Shown here in pieces: positions 11,173 through 22,419 of a stretch of 64,000 nucleotides of DNA. Positions within the stretch are counted from its first letter, which is position 1. Each line of letters starts with the position of its first letter. The position numbers were made by a program, and so were the translations under genes. The stretch covers positions 16,728,241-16,792,240 of the forward strand of contig CM049318.1 in NCBI GenBank assembly GCA_026874595.1. The letters run 5' to 3'. This DNA is from Sipunculus nudus. Lineage: Eukaryota; Annelida; Sipuncula; Golfingiida; Sipunculidae. Below the pieces are notes generated by a model. That model was not told where the DNA came from, did not search any database, and worked only from the letters and a program-made list of their open reading frames with translations.

Positions 11173-11333
11173 GTCATCTCCATCCATGGAAGAAAAATTG
11201 TCACGACTGTCTGACGGACACGTGCTTGTGGAATCTTGTGATGAGCGCGGGATAAACCATTTCTATAAGACAGGCCATACCAAAGATTCAAGTGATTTTA
11301 TATTCTTGTATTCTGCAAATCCTGTCCAGAAAG
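11173..11333 (+). CDS. candidate internal coding exon, weak caspase-like resemblance
   Basis: This 161-nt open segment starts after TGTGTGCCTGCAG (acceptor) and ends at AAAG|GTGAAA (donor); entry phase is 2 and exit phase 1. It encodes SSPSMEEKLSRLSDGHVLVE followed by SCDERGINHFYK and SSDFIFLYSANP. The last block and ESCDERG recall, loosely, the QACRG...ADFLxxYSTxPG stretch of caspases. The active-site cysteine context and the p10 SWR motif are not visible, so the assignment is a guess. Composition is less AT-rich than its surroundings. No partner exon has been found; 12587-12681 is 1.25 kb downstream but cannot be joined in frame from what I see. Confidence 0.3.
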
Positions 11334-11339
11334 GTGAAA

Positions 11340-12180
11340 GCTTAGCATGAATCAATTCACATGTCATTCCTAGGAAAGTCACTTTTAGTCATTTGTAGGG
11401 ATACTGAACACTAATGGGGATTCCAGTCTACTCTTAGGGTCTGATGCCACCATCCCGTTCCCCTTTACACTTTGTCTTACTAGTCATGTAGATTTGTCTC
11501 GGGAACTCTGGGGAGCATACATTAAATGCATGCCAATATATGCCCTAGAATGATGGACATCAAACGACTTAAATGACTTGCCATCCATGACCAGAATCCA
11601 TCAATTCTTTGATGGAGAGGGTGCACTCATGTGTCTAAGAACTAGGCCTGGGGTATTACCACTGAAAATGGTCACAAGTGGACAAGAACCAACCACTGTG
11701 CGATTATAAGCCTCGAACCCTTAGTCCCTGACCACTTCACAACTATCAATCAAGAAAGCCTGCGAGTTAATAATTCTTTCTGCTAAAAACTAGTGTATAA
11801 AAGTTTTAACATTTAATAAAACAAAGTATATATATACCATATTCTTTATTCTGAGGTTAAAAAAACAGGCTTAATTGGTCAATTGAATTGCCCTTCAGAA
11901 TTATAATGATGCAACGAACTCATGTACTTTATATAATTCTGTTGGTCATATTTGGCCGTTTCAACTTTTGATTTTTTTTCAAGAAAATCTGTTATCCTTA
12001 CAAACAGGCCAAAATAATGGACCTTTACAACAAACATGCGCACTGGGCGTATCAGCTAGTGGTCTCTTTGTGTTCGAGTTATGTGAGCTATCATTGCGGG
12101 TTTCGTCTAACGAAATTAGGCCCATGTCAGAGATTCCAACAAAAAAAACTGAAATTTCACGATGAAAAAGGCCTTTTTAA
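11340..12180. other. no recognisable feature
   Basis: Non-coding sequence. I see no repeat shared with the rest of the window and no convincing exon. Confidence 0.45.
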
Positions 12181-12186
12181 TTTTAA

Positions 12187-12193
12187 TCTCTCG

Positions 12194-12235
<42 letters not shown>
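12187..12235. repeat. (CT)n microsatellite
   Basis: Nearly pure CT dinucleotide run with a few interruptions. A G14 tract follows at about 12306-12319. Confidence 0.9.
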
Positions 12236-12239
<4 letters not shown>

Positions 12240-12586
12240 ATCTTAAAATATTATAGTTAAGATAGATTCTAATAATGTACGGCTTATAATGTTAAACGTT
12301 ATGTCGGGGGGGGGGGGGGTTCAATTTCACTACCATCGACACCTAATCCAGATCTGAAGCTATCCGTGTGAGGAAACCCATTAGTCGAGAGTCAGTTTCC
12401 ATGGTAACGTTATTTACAGTCATACCTGGCAGTGTACTGGTGCGTGATTTAATACACAGGGAGATGCTCCGATCCAGTCCCCAGGCTGAGTATACTCAAC
12501 ATGTGACGGGCAGTAGGCGTAAAATCCGTGACCATAGCTCAAACCATTAGAGGAAGAATTACCTGGAGAAATCTGCGGGAAATGCC

Positions 12587-12681
12587 ATGTCTACAACCGA
12601 TTGCCATGGCAACCAGATGGATAGAAAGCTCTCCATCCTGAGAGCGCAGTATTCTTTCAAGAACGCGCTGGTCAACCAAAG
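12587..12681 (+). CDS. candidate first coding exon, hypothetical
   Basis: ATG at 12587 opens a frame reading MSTTDCHGNQMDRKLSILRA, then QYSFKNALVNQ, and stops at CAAAG|GTAAGA, a strong donor (exit phase 2). An upstream out-of-frame ATG at 12582 gives only a short peptide. Codon composition is clearly richer in GC than the flanks. I do not recognise the protein and could not find the next exon, so this may be the start of a gene or a chance open frame. Confidence 0.3.
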
Positions 12682-13154
12682 GTAAGACTCTATGTTTTAA
12701 ACGTCATTACAAGCATGGGAGTAGTTGAGGTAAAAACTCGGGTAAAACGACGTCGATCTAGGATATATATTTTGGTGTTATATATATCACCATTACTCCG
12801 TTTAGAAGCAGATGTAATTCATATACATATTTTTTTTAAAAGGATATGTCCATAGACTGTTGGTGGCACTGTCTAATGAATGAGGATGAAGGTATCTTTA
12901 TGATAAGAATGATGTCATTATTAAGCCTGTTGGATTTCATGTTTTATATGCACGAGGTTAGGAATTACCGAGAAGTCAGAACCATATCGTGAGATAGAGA
13001 CACATGTGATGCAACAGGTGAATAGGAGAGATCGCAGCCTGTTTTGATTATCTGCGCGTATGGGTGACACTAAACAAAGGAAGAATCTACTTAATATAAA
13101 CTTATTAATTTTACATGGATTGTACAAATAGTTATTATAACTAACCGCGCAACG

Positions 13155-13352
13155 TTCCATGGCTCAGATTGTGGCGTTGAGTAGACTGTACAGGTGGAGG
13201 AAACCGGAGAACCCGGAGAAAACCACCGGCCCTGTACGGGCAACTATACAACCCACTCGCATAGCTAGTATAAGCTACACCGGGGATCGACCCCGGTTCG
13301 TCAGCGGAGAGAGCCGAACGTTTTACCCCTCGACTGTCCAGGCGAGCCAAGT
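13155..13352 (-). repeat. tRNA-derived SINE with conserved 3' domain
   Basis: On the minus strand a tRNA-like head has GAGGGGTAAAACG (A box, about 13320-13332) and GGGGTCGATCCCC (B box, about 13280-13292). The tail contains GGTTTTCTCCGGGTTCTCCG followed by GTTTCCTCCACC. I know this 3' motif from invertebrate and particularly molluscan SINEs, but I do not assign a family name. Confidence 0.75.
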
Positions 13353-13359
13353 TTTCTAT

Positions 13360-13970
13360 GGAAAAAAAAATAATTTGACTCCTATACTATAGGTAAACGT
13401 TAATAGATTAAAGACCGACGCTGGGTCTGAAACGCAAAAAAGGTTTCTGAATTTGCACTTCGATGGAAAGGTGAGAGAACGCTCGCAATAACGCAACTTG
13501 AAGATTCTATTTCTATCATAGCATAACACATGCAGAACGCGCCGCACATGATTTAGAAATATACACTACGGAGAAAATACATTGTTTGAAGCAGGATTCA
13601 GACATTTATTTAATGTTAATTATCGGATACAGCTAAGGCGCATGTTATTGATTTCTAAACAAGGTATGAGGTGATGATACCTATAAGTGTGGCATTTCAG
13701 TAATGAAATCAACTGGCTCAGTCATAGCGGCAGCCATGCTTTAGTTTAAACAAATATTCAAACAAGATGAGAAAAATGACTATTGACTTATGACTAATAT
13801 AAAGGTTATCCTGTCCATGCAATTCACTATGAATGTTTATGAAGAGATAATTATAGAACATGCAATAAACATGCGATATGATTTGATTCATACATAAACA
13901 TACGAAATCAGTATACATAATAACAATACCAATTTCACCAAAGAGCGATCACATATATGTGAATGTACGA
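13360..13970. other. no recognisable feature
   Basis: AT-rich sequence without coding or repeat signals that I can support. Confidence 0.45.
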
Positions 13971-13972
13971 TG

Positions 13973-13977
<5 letters not shown>

Positions 13978-14031
<54 letters not shown>
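13978..14031. repeat. (TA)n microsatellite
   Basis: Pure TA run, followed by CA/TA-rich sequence to about 14095. Confidence 0.9.
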
Positions 14032-14034
<3 letters not shown>

Positions 14035-14099
14035 CGTGCATATGTACACTTACACACAATAACATATACTTACACTTACACATACACATATAAAGCATT

Positions 14100-14660
14100 A
14101 GTCGGGTGTAGTAGTGACGGTAATAACAGTTTATATTAATTGTCTCATTGGTGTGTTAAAATATATAGGCATAATAAACACGTCATATACATAACAATTG
14201 AAATAATACTATCCGACAATACCTACGGGTAAACCAAGGAAAAAGTACTCTAAACCGGATTTAAAAATAAACATTATATGAATGAATGGTGTAAGACAAG
14301 ATTAGAAGAGGTCTTATTTCCGTTAGGTCCTTTGTGTTCCGGCTCATACGTGCGAGCTTATCGATTTCTTCCTCGGAAAAGGATGTCTAAAGGTGTGACG
14401 TCAATGTGATGAACCATCCAGCCTCAGCAGCAGAGCTGTCATAAACGTCAAAGTTAAAGTTCATTCTCACTTGTGAAGCTTCTAACAGGCAGGGGTCATT
14501 CAGTGAAAAGGGATATTCAGATATTCTAACAAGAACTCTTCAGGCCTGTTTAAGAGTAAGTGCATTTAGAAGGTGTATAGGTATAAAGCTTAGGCTCATT
14601 ATGTAGACATGTTTAGTATGGTATTATTCTATTTTTAGGTATGCTACAGTGGCGTGGAAG
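14100..14660. other. no recognisable feature
   Basis: Non-coding sequence of mixed composition with no supported element. Confidence 0.45.
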
Positions 14661-14661
14661 G

Positions 14662-14669
14662 TATATATG

Positions 14670-14722
<53 letters not shown>
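14662..14722. repeat. (TA)n microsatellite
   Basis: TATG/TA repeats passing into a pure TA run. Confidence 0.9.
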
Positions 14723-14725
<3 letters not shown>

Positions 14726-14839
14726 CATTTGTTTTCATTCTTTTAAATATCCCACGTAATGCGAATGCTCATGTATCAGTCAATATGTATCGTAATGTTA
14801 CATCCATCAAGAAAGGACAGCATGAACATTGTGTCTATT

Positions 14840-14995
14840 TGACTGTCTGCCTGTTTGTCTTTCTGTGTATATTTGTCTGCCTGTTCCTTTGTGTCTAGGT
14901 CCATATTTGTTTGTCTGAATGTTTTCTCTCCGCCTGTTAGTCTTTCAGCCTGTCTGTCTCTCCGTCTAATTATCCGCCTGTTTTTTTGTCCCTCC
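14840..14995. repeat. degenerate TGTC/TGTT tetranucleotide tract
   Basis: Repeated TGTCTGCCTGTTTGTCTTTC-like words with many substitutions. It resembles the longer tract at 21895-22410. The apparent proteins it encodes on either strand (Cys/Leu/Ser-rich, or Gln/Asp/Arg-rich) are composition artefacts. Confidence 0.7.
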
Positions 14996-14999
14996 ATCT

Positions 15000-15815
15000 A
15001 TGTGGCTGTTGTTACGGAACCTAATAACAACAGATCACGTAGTCGTGACGAGCATAAATTTTGGTACGGATGTCACGGGGTCACTCTGGCCCGTGGCCAG
15101 GTTCGTTTGAAATATTAAGAAAGGATGCCCAAGATAAGCCAAGCACACACACATGAACAAGCAATGAGACAACTGGTATATTACAAACTTTCTGTATTGA
15201 CTAAATATACAGTGATTTTCAATAAAACGGCTTGGCTGCTCGCTGTCGCCGGTATGAAGATGGACCAGAACTGCTACAGGTACCAGGCTCAGTGACAGAG
15301 GGACCATCCAAAAATGCAATATCTGAAGACAAATAAAACCCCTATTTAATCTTTACGGTTCGCAACAAAATCTTCCCAAGAGAAATGTTTCAAAAGAAGG
15401 GGGTATTTAGACAGGAAAGCTTGAAGAAAATATAGGATTTAATTTAAGATCAATAAAATTCAACAGATAACGTCACAAGTTAATGTAGAAAAATGATAGT
15501 AATGAAATATAATAACCAGTTACGCTCTTTACTGAGACTGCAATACAGTGTCTTTACAATGCAATAAGGAAACATCGGTTTTTTAGGAACGTCTGTTGTC
15601 ACAGGTTGGTTGTGGTGGCGTTGGGTTGTCATAGAAAACATCCCTCACAGGGGTACTTCCGGTGCCTGGTTTCCCTACGTCTTTTTTTTTTGCTGCTTTG
15701 GTAAAGTTATGCAGTGCCAAATATTAAACATGGAACTTCAGACACATGATACTGTACAGTTTTGGTAGATTTGGTTACCATTGTTCATTTGGCAAAAACT
15801 GTCCTCGGACTTCAT
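15000..15815. other. intergenic, possible LTR-like relic
   Basis: The stretch 15005-15330, read on the minus strand, ends in a TTCCGTAACA-like terminus and contains AATAAAA-type A-rich blocks, loosely recalling a solo LTR. I have no second copy in the window to define its ends. Nothing else is recognisable. Confidence 0.25.
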
Positions 15816-15817
15816 TT

Positions 15818-18600
15818 GTATTTATTTATTTATTAATATATCTTTATTCTGGGTGGCTTGTTCAGAATATACTGATCTTCCTCAAGGCCCTGAGAGTAAT
15901 TGGAATTTTAAACATGATCAAATAACATGACAGTAATATACAAGCAAACATATATGTGCAGAAGATTGTAACTGAATATAACATATATTGTTATTTTCTG
16001 TACTAGTATAATCATTATTAGGAGTTTATTATAGAATATTATTTAGATAATCATATGATATTCAGGTTATTAACAATGTTGCTAACATTGTATGAAATAA
16101 GTGGAAAGAATAATATAAACCACAAGTGCAATGTATGCAAAGTTATGTTAGTGTAAATTCACTTATTGGTATTCGTAAAGCATAAAATATCAACATGCAT
16201 GCATAACATGTAAAAGTGGTATAATAGATTTATTGTTATTTTGTCAAGTGTTTGGTGAATATTGCTTAAGATCTTTTTTGAACTTATCTAAATTATATAT
16301 CTTACGAAGAGCTTCCAGTAACAAATTCCATAATTTCGGTCCCTGATAAATAAAAGATGTTCGCATCAATTCAGTTCTAACTGTTGGTACTTTCACTTGA
16401 CAAGAGTATCTCGTGTTATAAGAGTGTATTTCAGATCGGGTTATGATAGATAATTAAGATAACAAGGTGCTATTCCATTAAGGCATTTAAACATGAATAT
16501 ATTAGAGAGGTACAATAATCGTTGATTGATTTTATGCCATTTTAAGGCTTATATCAATGTTGAACTAGCTGTATTCCTATCATTATTCCCAGAAATTATA
16601 CGGGCAGCCCTATTCTCGAATTTCTGGAGAACGTTCATTAGCTCAACGTATTAGTTTGGCTTTGATGGCCCCAAATGATTAAACCGTAATCAATATAGGG
16701 TTGTATGGTGGTCATATAAATATGAACGAGTTCCTGTGAAGGTAAAACTTTAATCAGACGAGCGAGAGCGCCTAGTTTAGGTTTTAATTTGGAAGCAAGT
16801 TCATTGATATGTGCTCTCCATGTAAGGCAACTGTCAAGTGTTAACCCGAGATATTGAGCCTTATCAGTATACCGTAGGACTGTATCATTTAACAAATAGG
16901 TGAATATGATGATGTAATTTTAGATAATTTTTGTCTACTTCCAATGACCATTAGGTAGGATTTTTCTGTATTTATCGTGAGTTTATTCACTCGAAACCAT
17001 TCAGATATTCTATTAATATCAACTTGAATTTTCTGTGTAACGGACTCAACAGTGGGACCAGAAAAATATAAGCATGTGTCATCAGCAAATAGGCTAATGT
17101 TACTAAATGTTGGTATGTTACAAACATCATTAAGATAAATTAAGAATAAAAGTGGTCCGAGAACAGAACCTTGAGGGACTTCCATAGAAATCTGCGAACA
17201 GTCAGAAATTGATCCATTATATTTAGTAGCTTGAGTTCGATTACTTAGATACGATTTGAACCACTCTAATTCTCGATTCCGTATTCCATATTTATAAAGC
17301 TTGTCAAGTAGCCTAGTGTGAAATATTGAATCAAAACATTTACAAATATCAAGAAAGCAAACTACTGTTATATGTCCTTTGTCGCATGCTTTAACCCAAT
17401 CAGATGTACTGCTAAGTAGTGACGTAATGGTCGAGTTTTTCCATTATTTTAGCTACATGTGAAATTACAGAAATCGGGCGATAATTACATGGATCATCTG
17501 CAGGGCCTTTCTCTTTATAAATTGGCGTAACTCTTGCCTGTTTTAAATCTGTAGGAACTAAACTTTCCTCTAAACTCATGTTAACTATGGTGCATATGTA
17601 AGGCGTGAGCTCTTCTGAAGCTAGTGTTAACAAATACGCATCTATACCTAAAATATCTATATTAAAAGAATTCGGCATATTTTCAAGTTGTCATAATATT
17701 TCATTTTCTTGGATAGAAGTAAATTTAAATATGCAATTTTGTGATTTAAGCTCCGGAATGTGATTTTCAGATGAAGTATTAATTTTAGATGCAAGTTTAG
17801 GAGCAATGTCGACAAAATACTCGTTGAATTGTGATGCTGTTATTGTGTTAGAAGAGCTAGAATTGTTTTTATCAAGGGCAAAGCGTATTACTTTCCACAT
17901 TTGTTTTTGGTTACCTTTAGCGTCTGCAATTTTACTAAAGAAGAATTCACGTTTAGCGTTGCGAGTAAAAGTAGTTACTTGATAACGTAAGGAGTGGTAA
18001 ACCGTCATGAGGTAGGGATCATTGTATTTAAATGCAAGTTTATGTGCAGCATCCCGTTCATGCATTATGTGGATCAGATCGTCCGTCAGCCATGGACATT
18101 TTTTCGATTTTACTCTGTGCGTGCGCAATGGAGCGTGCATATTAGAAACAAATAAGATAACATCATATAAGTACCTCCAAGCCGTTAGTACATCCACGTG
18201 TTTAATATTATTAGCGTTAGTCATTAGCTGTGAAATGTAATTTCTAAAACATGAATCATCAAATTTACTGTAATATATCTTTATGACATAATTATGTGTT
18301 AGTTTGTTTACAGTTTGTTTTCAAGGTGGTATATGTTATATAATGATCACTTAACGAGTATTGTAATACTCTACTTGAAATATGCAATTTAGGTAGAGTT
18401 GAGTAAGTATGATCTATAAGTGTGCTACATGTGTTAGTAACTCTTGTTGGTTCACGTATTAGTTGATCAAAATGAAAGAGGTTGCATATTTCTACTGATC
18501 GCTTATAACCAATAGAATTTATATCTGTAATATCCATATTAAAGTCACCTAGAATAATGGTCTCATTAGTTCCAATTACGACACATTCTGATGTTCATGC
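15818..18600 (-). pseudogene. 5'-truncated non-LTR retrotransposon (Jockey/CR1-type group), decayed
   Basis: On the minus strand, from 18595: the end of an APE endonuclease (LGDFNMDI, then SLSDHYITYTTL), a linker with QFNEYFVDIAPKLASKI (about 17780-17830), and RT blocks. The RT blocks are YRPISVISHVAKIMEK, VVCFLDICKCFDSIFHTRLL (motif A), VPQGSVLGPLLFLIYLNDV (motif B) and SLFADDTCLY (catalytic). The C-terminal LGLTLDSCLTWRAHINELA and KFENRAARIISG follow. The frame is broken into at least four pieces, and a deletion near 17410 removes the segment between the fingers and motif A. The 3' end carries an (AATA)n-type tail near 15825-15835. Such microsatellite tails are usual in this group. Confidence 0.85.
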
Positions 18601-18604
18601 TTGG

Positions 18605-19005
18605 AGCATTTTTGTGTTCAGCTCACAGGTGAACTTCTCAGCTCCAGGTTCACAGACCACTCTGGCCTTCGTACAAATTTCCTCATTCACCAAGACATAA
18701 AAAGCATTACAGCTTCATTTTGAGTTGTGTGATTACTAGGGCACAAGAAAGGACTTGTGACAGGGAGAAAGGGGATTCTTGCCCAGCAGAAAATAGAAAA
18801 GAGACAACAATTAAAACCCAATGAATACACACAGGTCATTGAAAAGCTGGACCTAACATGGTCCACTGCACTCAGTCAAAACTGGAAAACTAGTCAGGGA
18901 TTTAAGGTTACAGGACTCTACTGGCCCGGGGAAAGTACAATGCAGGGTTCGAAAACTGAATCACATGTAATAATACATTAATAATTATCGTTTTCAGCAG
19001 TCAAC
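18605..19005. other. no recognisable feature
   Basis: A 74-codon open frame at 18757-18981 has ordinary composition but no recognisable motif. I do not call it a gene. Confidence 0.35.
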
Positions 19006-19754
19006 CTGTGACAACGGAGATAAATAAAAATTAGATTCTGTTACATAAGGTAGCGTGAAATGTCTAGGGGAAATAATAAAGAAGTCAGTGGTTTTTTGTT
19101 AACAAATAATTATAATTTATTCTGAAAACAACTCTAACATTACAATACACTAAATCAATATAATTACCCAGTATAACAACAGTATAAGAGTAAATCAATA
19201 CAATTACACAGTATAATAAATAAAGTGTACAGTACCAGAGTGTCCGGATCCTAGGCTTTTCTGGATACCACCACTGTCACAGCTCAACAAGTCCTTCAAC
19301 ACATATAATCCAGATGAAGAGTTCACGTTAATCTTCTCAGAGAATAATAGTCCAATTCAATCCCGAAATCAATCTGTTGTAATCCAAAAGTGAATTTCTG
19401 GTAATAGTCCCAAAGGCAAACTGAAGACTTAATAAAATCTGTAACAAAGTTCGAAGAATACTGATAAGTGCTGCAATTATCGGAAAAGTCCACAAACTGC
19501 ACTGTTAAAAAAAGATTGTAAATTTACATTACAATGCAATGGCAGCAGAGTTGACATTACATAGTAATGTAATTTTACAATCATATATTTGTGTTATTTT
19601 ACATCTCGATTGTTATTTTTACATTGAATTGCAGTGTGATTTTACAATGGCATAACCAAAACTTTACAGTAATTTGTTATGTCATTTTACATAAATTTTA
19701 CATTCATAGGGGGAGTGGGATGTAGTTTTACATATTATGGGAGGGGCATAGTAT

Positions 19755-20560
19755 AAGCTTTATTTAAAGGTTCACTAATTTCAATTGAAAATTGTGTAAT
19801 ACCCGTTTCACATCCGAGGAATGGGGCCGAGCATTGCAGGGCTAGTGTATAAGAACATTCATGCGGCTCGTCAATAAAAAGATGTCAACCATTTACATTA
19901 CTTTTTTGTAAGTAACAGAGAACGACCAACCAATTTAAGTAATAAAACATTTATTTACATTTCTAAAATATTGTATGCAATACATCATACAGTGTATATT
20001 GTATTTACATTTCTGCATTCAAAATTACAATACCTGCAGAAAAGAAAAACACAAGGGTTTCAATAAGATTCAGGACACATATAAGTGATTCTGAGGGGAA
20101 AATGTACTCGACTTAATTTAACCTGTGCTGTTATAATATATGTAATAAAATAAAAAGACACTCGATCAAGGGACATGAATAGCAAGTGAAAATAGGCTGC
20201 ATTTATTGAAACTTTGTAAACACCTAAATAAAAAAATGTTGAGACAAAATACTGTATTAATCTGTCTATTACTATACTCATTTTTAATCCATCTTACAAT
20301 AAACTAAAACACAACCATATATTATATTTGTGCTAAACACTATTTACTATCAAAACATTCAATAATAGATATAATAATGATATAAAGATTCTGTGCAATA
20401 TGAAGCCTGAGTAATAGTTCAACAGCTACATATGTTAAATTGGTAAATCAACTGAAAAGAAAAGTAGTTCAATAGAAATCACATACGAGAGTTAAGTTTC
20501 AGGAATATATATGTGAAGTTTATTTTATCTTTTTGAGTCTTACAACTCCATGAAATAAAA
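19755..20560. other. AT-rich interior of the CACTG transposon
   Basis: No convincing coding signal. Open frames here are short and lack motifs. Confidence 0.5.
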
Positions 20561-20600
20561 AATCAATATATTTATATATAGCTGAGGAGTTTAAGGGAAT

Positions 20601-21245
20601 TTAACACTCTAAATCCCATTCATTTCCAAAGTCTTTCAGTCTCTCACAGCGATTTTTAACTTTTGCACTGACAACTTGTCTCCTCTTTCCTCCAGGTTTC
20701 TTTTCCTGTGATCCTCTTGGTGGATTAATACCTGCTATCATTCTGCAAGAGAAATTTTAAATACAGTCAATATTTATCATATTTTAGATGTTAATGAATT
20801 TTAACCTATGATTTAACTTGAAAACCTAACAGTCAAAATCTTTTGACTTCACTCATATAATTAACTAATATAATGCAAAACATTTTTTTTTAATTCTATA
20901 ATTCTAAACAAGCTGTAATGTTCAGTTTGGTGAATGATAGGCCTGCATTGTTTTTATTTTAAAGAACATGTTAAGTTGATTGTCTATAAAGAACCCAGAC
21001 AGCCTATACATATATGCTCTTTAAATAAGTATAACATTCTCGTATTATCGCCCACTGTTGAACACGACACATGAAATCTAAATATCAAGGAATTTATGCA
21101 AAGTTATAAATTACTATACAAACCTACTGAACTTGAAGTCTTCACTTATTGACAGAAACTGGATGCAAATTCGGTAACACTGGCGATTTGTGGTACAGTT
21201 CACAGGCAGACAAAACAGCGCTTGTTGACCCTGGTCCAGCCGACG
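20601..21245 (-). CDS. candidate two-exon ORF carried by the CACTG transposon
   Basis: On the minus strand, exon 1 (21245-21124) is open from after a TAG and reads LDQGQQALFCLPVNCTTNRQ, then CYRICIQFLSISEDFKFS. It ends AGTAG|GTTTGT. Exon 2 (20742-20601) starts after TTCTCTTGCAG and reads MIAGINPPRGSQEKKPGGKR, ending EWDLEC before TAA. The junction restores an Arg codon in phase. The C-terminus is basic (KKPGGKRRQ), so nuclear or nucleic-acid binding is possible. No start codon was identified and the family is unknown. It could be a captured host gene fragment or part of an unfamiliar transposon gene. Confidence 0.35.
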
Positions 21246-21894
21246 CTAGAAATCCCGCGCTGACCCAGTTCATGACCAGTCACGTCACACCCCTGTGAGC
21301 CGATGGCCTGCTGGGCTGGCCACGGTCAATTAGCCCTCGCGTACGCGCGTGCAGGTTATGGTGTGTAATTAAATACAGTGCAAGGCGGTGTGTTGTTCGG
21401 CGGGTCAGGCTGTGAGCGGACAACCCGGCAGAGGGGCACTGATAACACTGCACTGTGATGTGCTAAAACTGTGCTGATAGGTGTAAATTCCTTAACAACA
21501 ACATGCAGTGTGAAATGACACAAATAATGTGTGTATTGTTACGGTTATTTTTAACAGTGTGGCTCACACTCTTCCGTGTCCGCTGGAATATTTCTCTCTC
21601 TCCTGCTGGCTCTAAACACAGCCCCTAATTTATAGCTTCTCATCCCAAAGCCTAAAAACTTCTATTTCACGAACATCCCAAAGAACAATACAAGACACGC
21701 GCTCATAGAGCCCGAACAACCCAGAAAATTTCAGACTAGCACGAGCGCTGTATCCAAACACGCCAGGGTTCACCCAGTACGAATTACACCGAGTGCTGTG
21801 CCTCTACACGCCATAGCAATTGACGCCCAGGGCTTGAGCCTAACACGAAACAGAATGTTAAAAGCGCACAATAAAAGCGACACATGTAACACTG

Positions 21895-22410
21895 TCTATC
21901 TGTTTGTCTTTTCTTCTTCATCTTTTCATCTGTGTGCTTCTTTGTCTTTCTTGCTATCTTCTGATTGTCTATCTGCCTAATTGTCTGTCTGTCTATTTGT
22001 CTTTTGTCCCCCTGCCTGTTTGTTTGTCTGTATGTTTGTCTGCCTGCCTGTTTGTCTCTTCGTCTATCTGTCTTCCCGGTTGTTTGTCTTTTCTTCACAC
22101 ATTACTACATCTGGTTGCTTTTTTGTCTTTCTTGCTATCATCTCCGCTTTTTGTCTCATTTTCGTCAATATGTTTGTCTTGCCCTGCTTGTCTCTTTTTC
22201 ATCTTCCTGCTTGTCACTTGACTCCCTGAGTGTTTGTCTCTGTTATGTCTGTCTATATATCACATGACTACCTGCCTTTTTGTCTATTCGACTAATTTTC
22301 TACTTGTATATTTGTTTCTCCATCTATCTGACTGTTTGTTTCTACTCTCGAGGCATATATTTGTCTTCCTGTATGTTTGTCTCTCCGCCTATCAGACTAT
22401 CAGGCCTACC
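21895..22410. repeat. degenerate TGTCTGTTTGTC-type tract
   Basis: About 500 bp of diverged TGTC/TGTT/TGCC words. The Cys/Leu/Ser-rich frames on the plus strand and the Arg/Gln/Asp-rich frame on the minus strand are by-products of this repeat and not genes. Weaker versions lie at 14840-14995 and 45740-46330. Confidence 0.75.
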
Positions 22411-22419
22411 TGCTTGGCT

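Larger units (their letters stand above)
19500..21559. mobile_element. DNA transposon of 2.06 kb with CACTG terminal inverted repeats
   Basis: The ends are CACTGTTAAAAA (19500-19511) and TTTTTAACAGTG (21548-21559), exact 12-bp inverted repeats. The uninterrupted relative at 29430-30060 goes directly from CCACAAACTG to the TGTCCGCTGG block, which marks the boundaries; a TG dinucleotide may be the target duplication. The first 250 bp carry clustered TTTTACA/TGTAAAA words, like the subterminal binding arrays of CACTA/EnSpm-type elements. The last 400 bp are CpG-rich. No transposase was recognised, so it is probably non-autonomous. Confidence 0.75.
19010..21845 (-). mobile_element. LTR-like repeat copy A, split by a DNA transposon
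   Basis: The flanks 19010-19499 and 21560-21845 align in order with 29430-30060. Shared blocks include AACAAATAATTATAATTTATTC, CTAACATTACAATACACTAA, GGATACCACCACTGTCACAG and TGTCCGCTGGAAT. Read on the minus strand the unit has a TATAAATTAGGGGCTGTGTT box followed about 400 bp later by AATAAATTATAA, the layout of an LTR promoter and polyadenylation region. No internal retroviral-type genes lie next to it, so it is best called a solo LTR-like repeat. Copy B lacks the 2-kb insert, which shows the insertion came later. Confidence 0.65.

Noticed and set aside
21784-22267. Overlapping Cys/Leu/Ser-rich and Arg/Gln/Asp-rich open frames
   Set aside because: They are translations of a degenerate TGTC/TGTT tract in several frames; no splice sites or domains.
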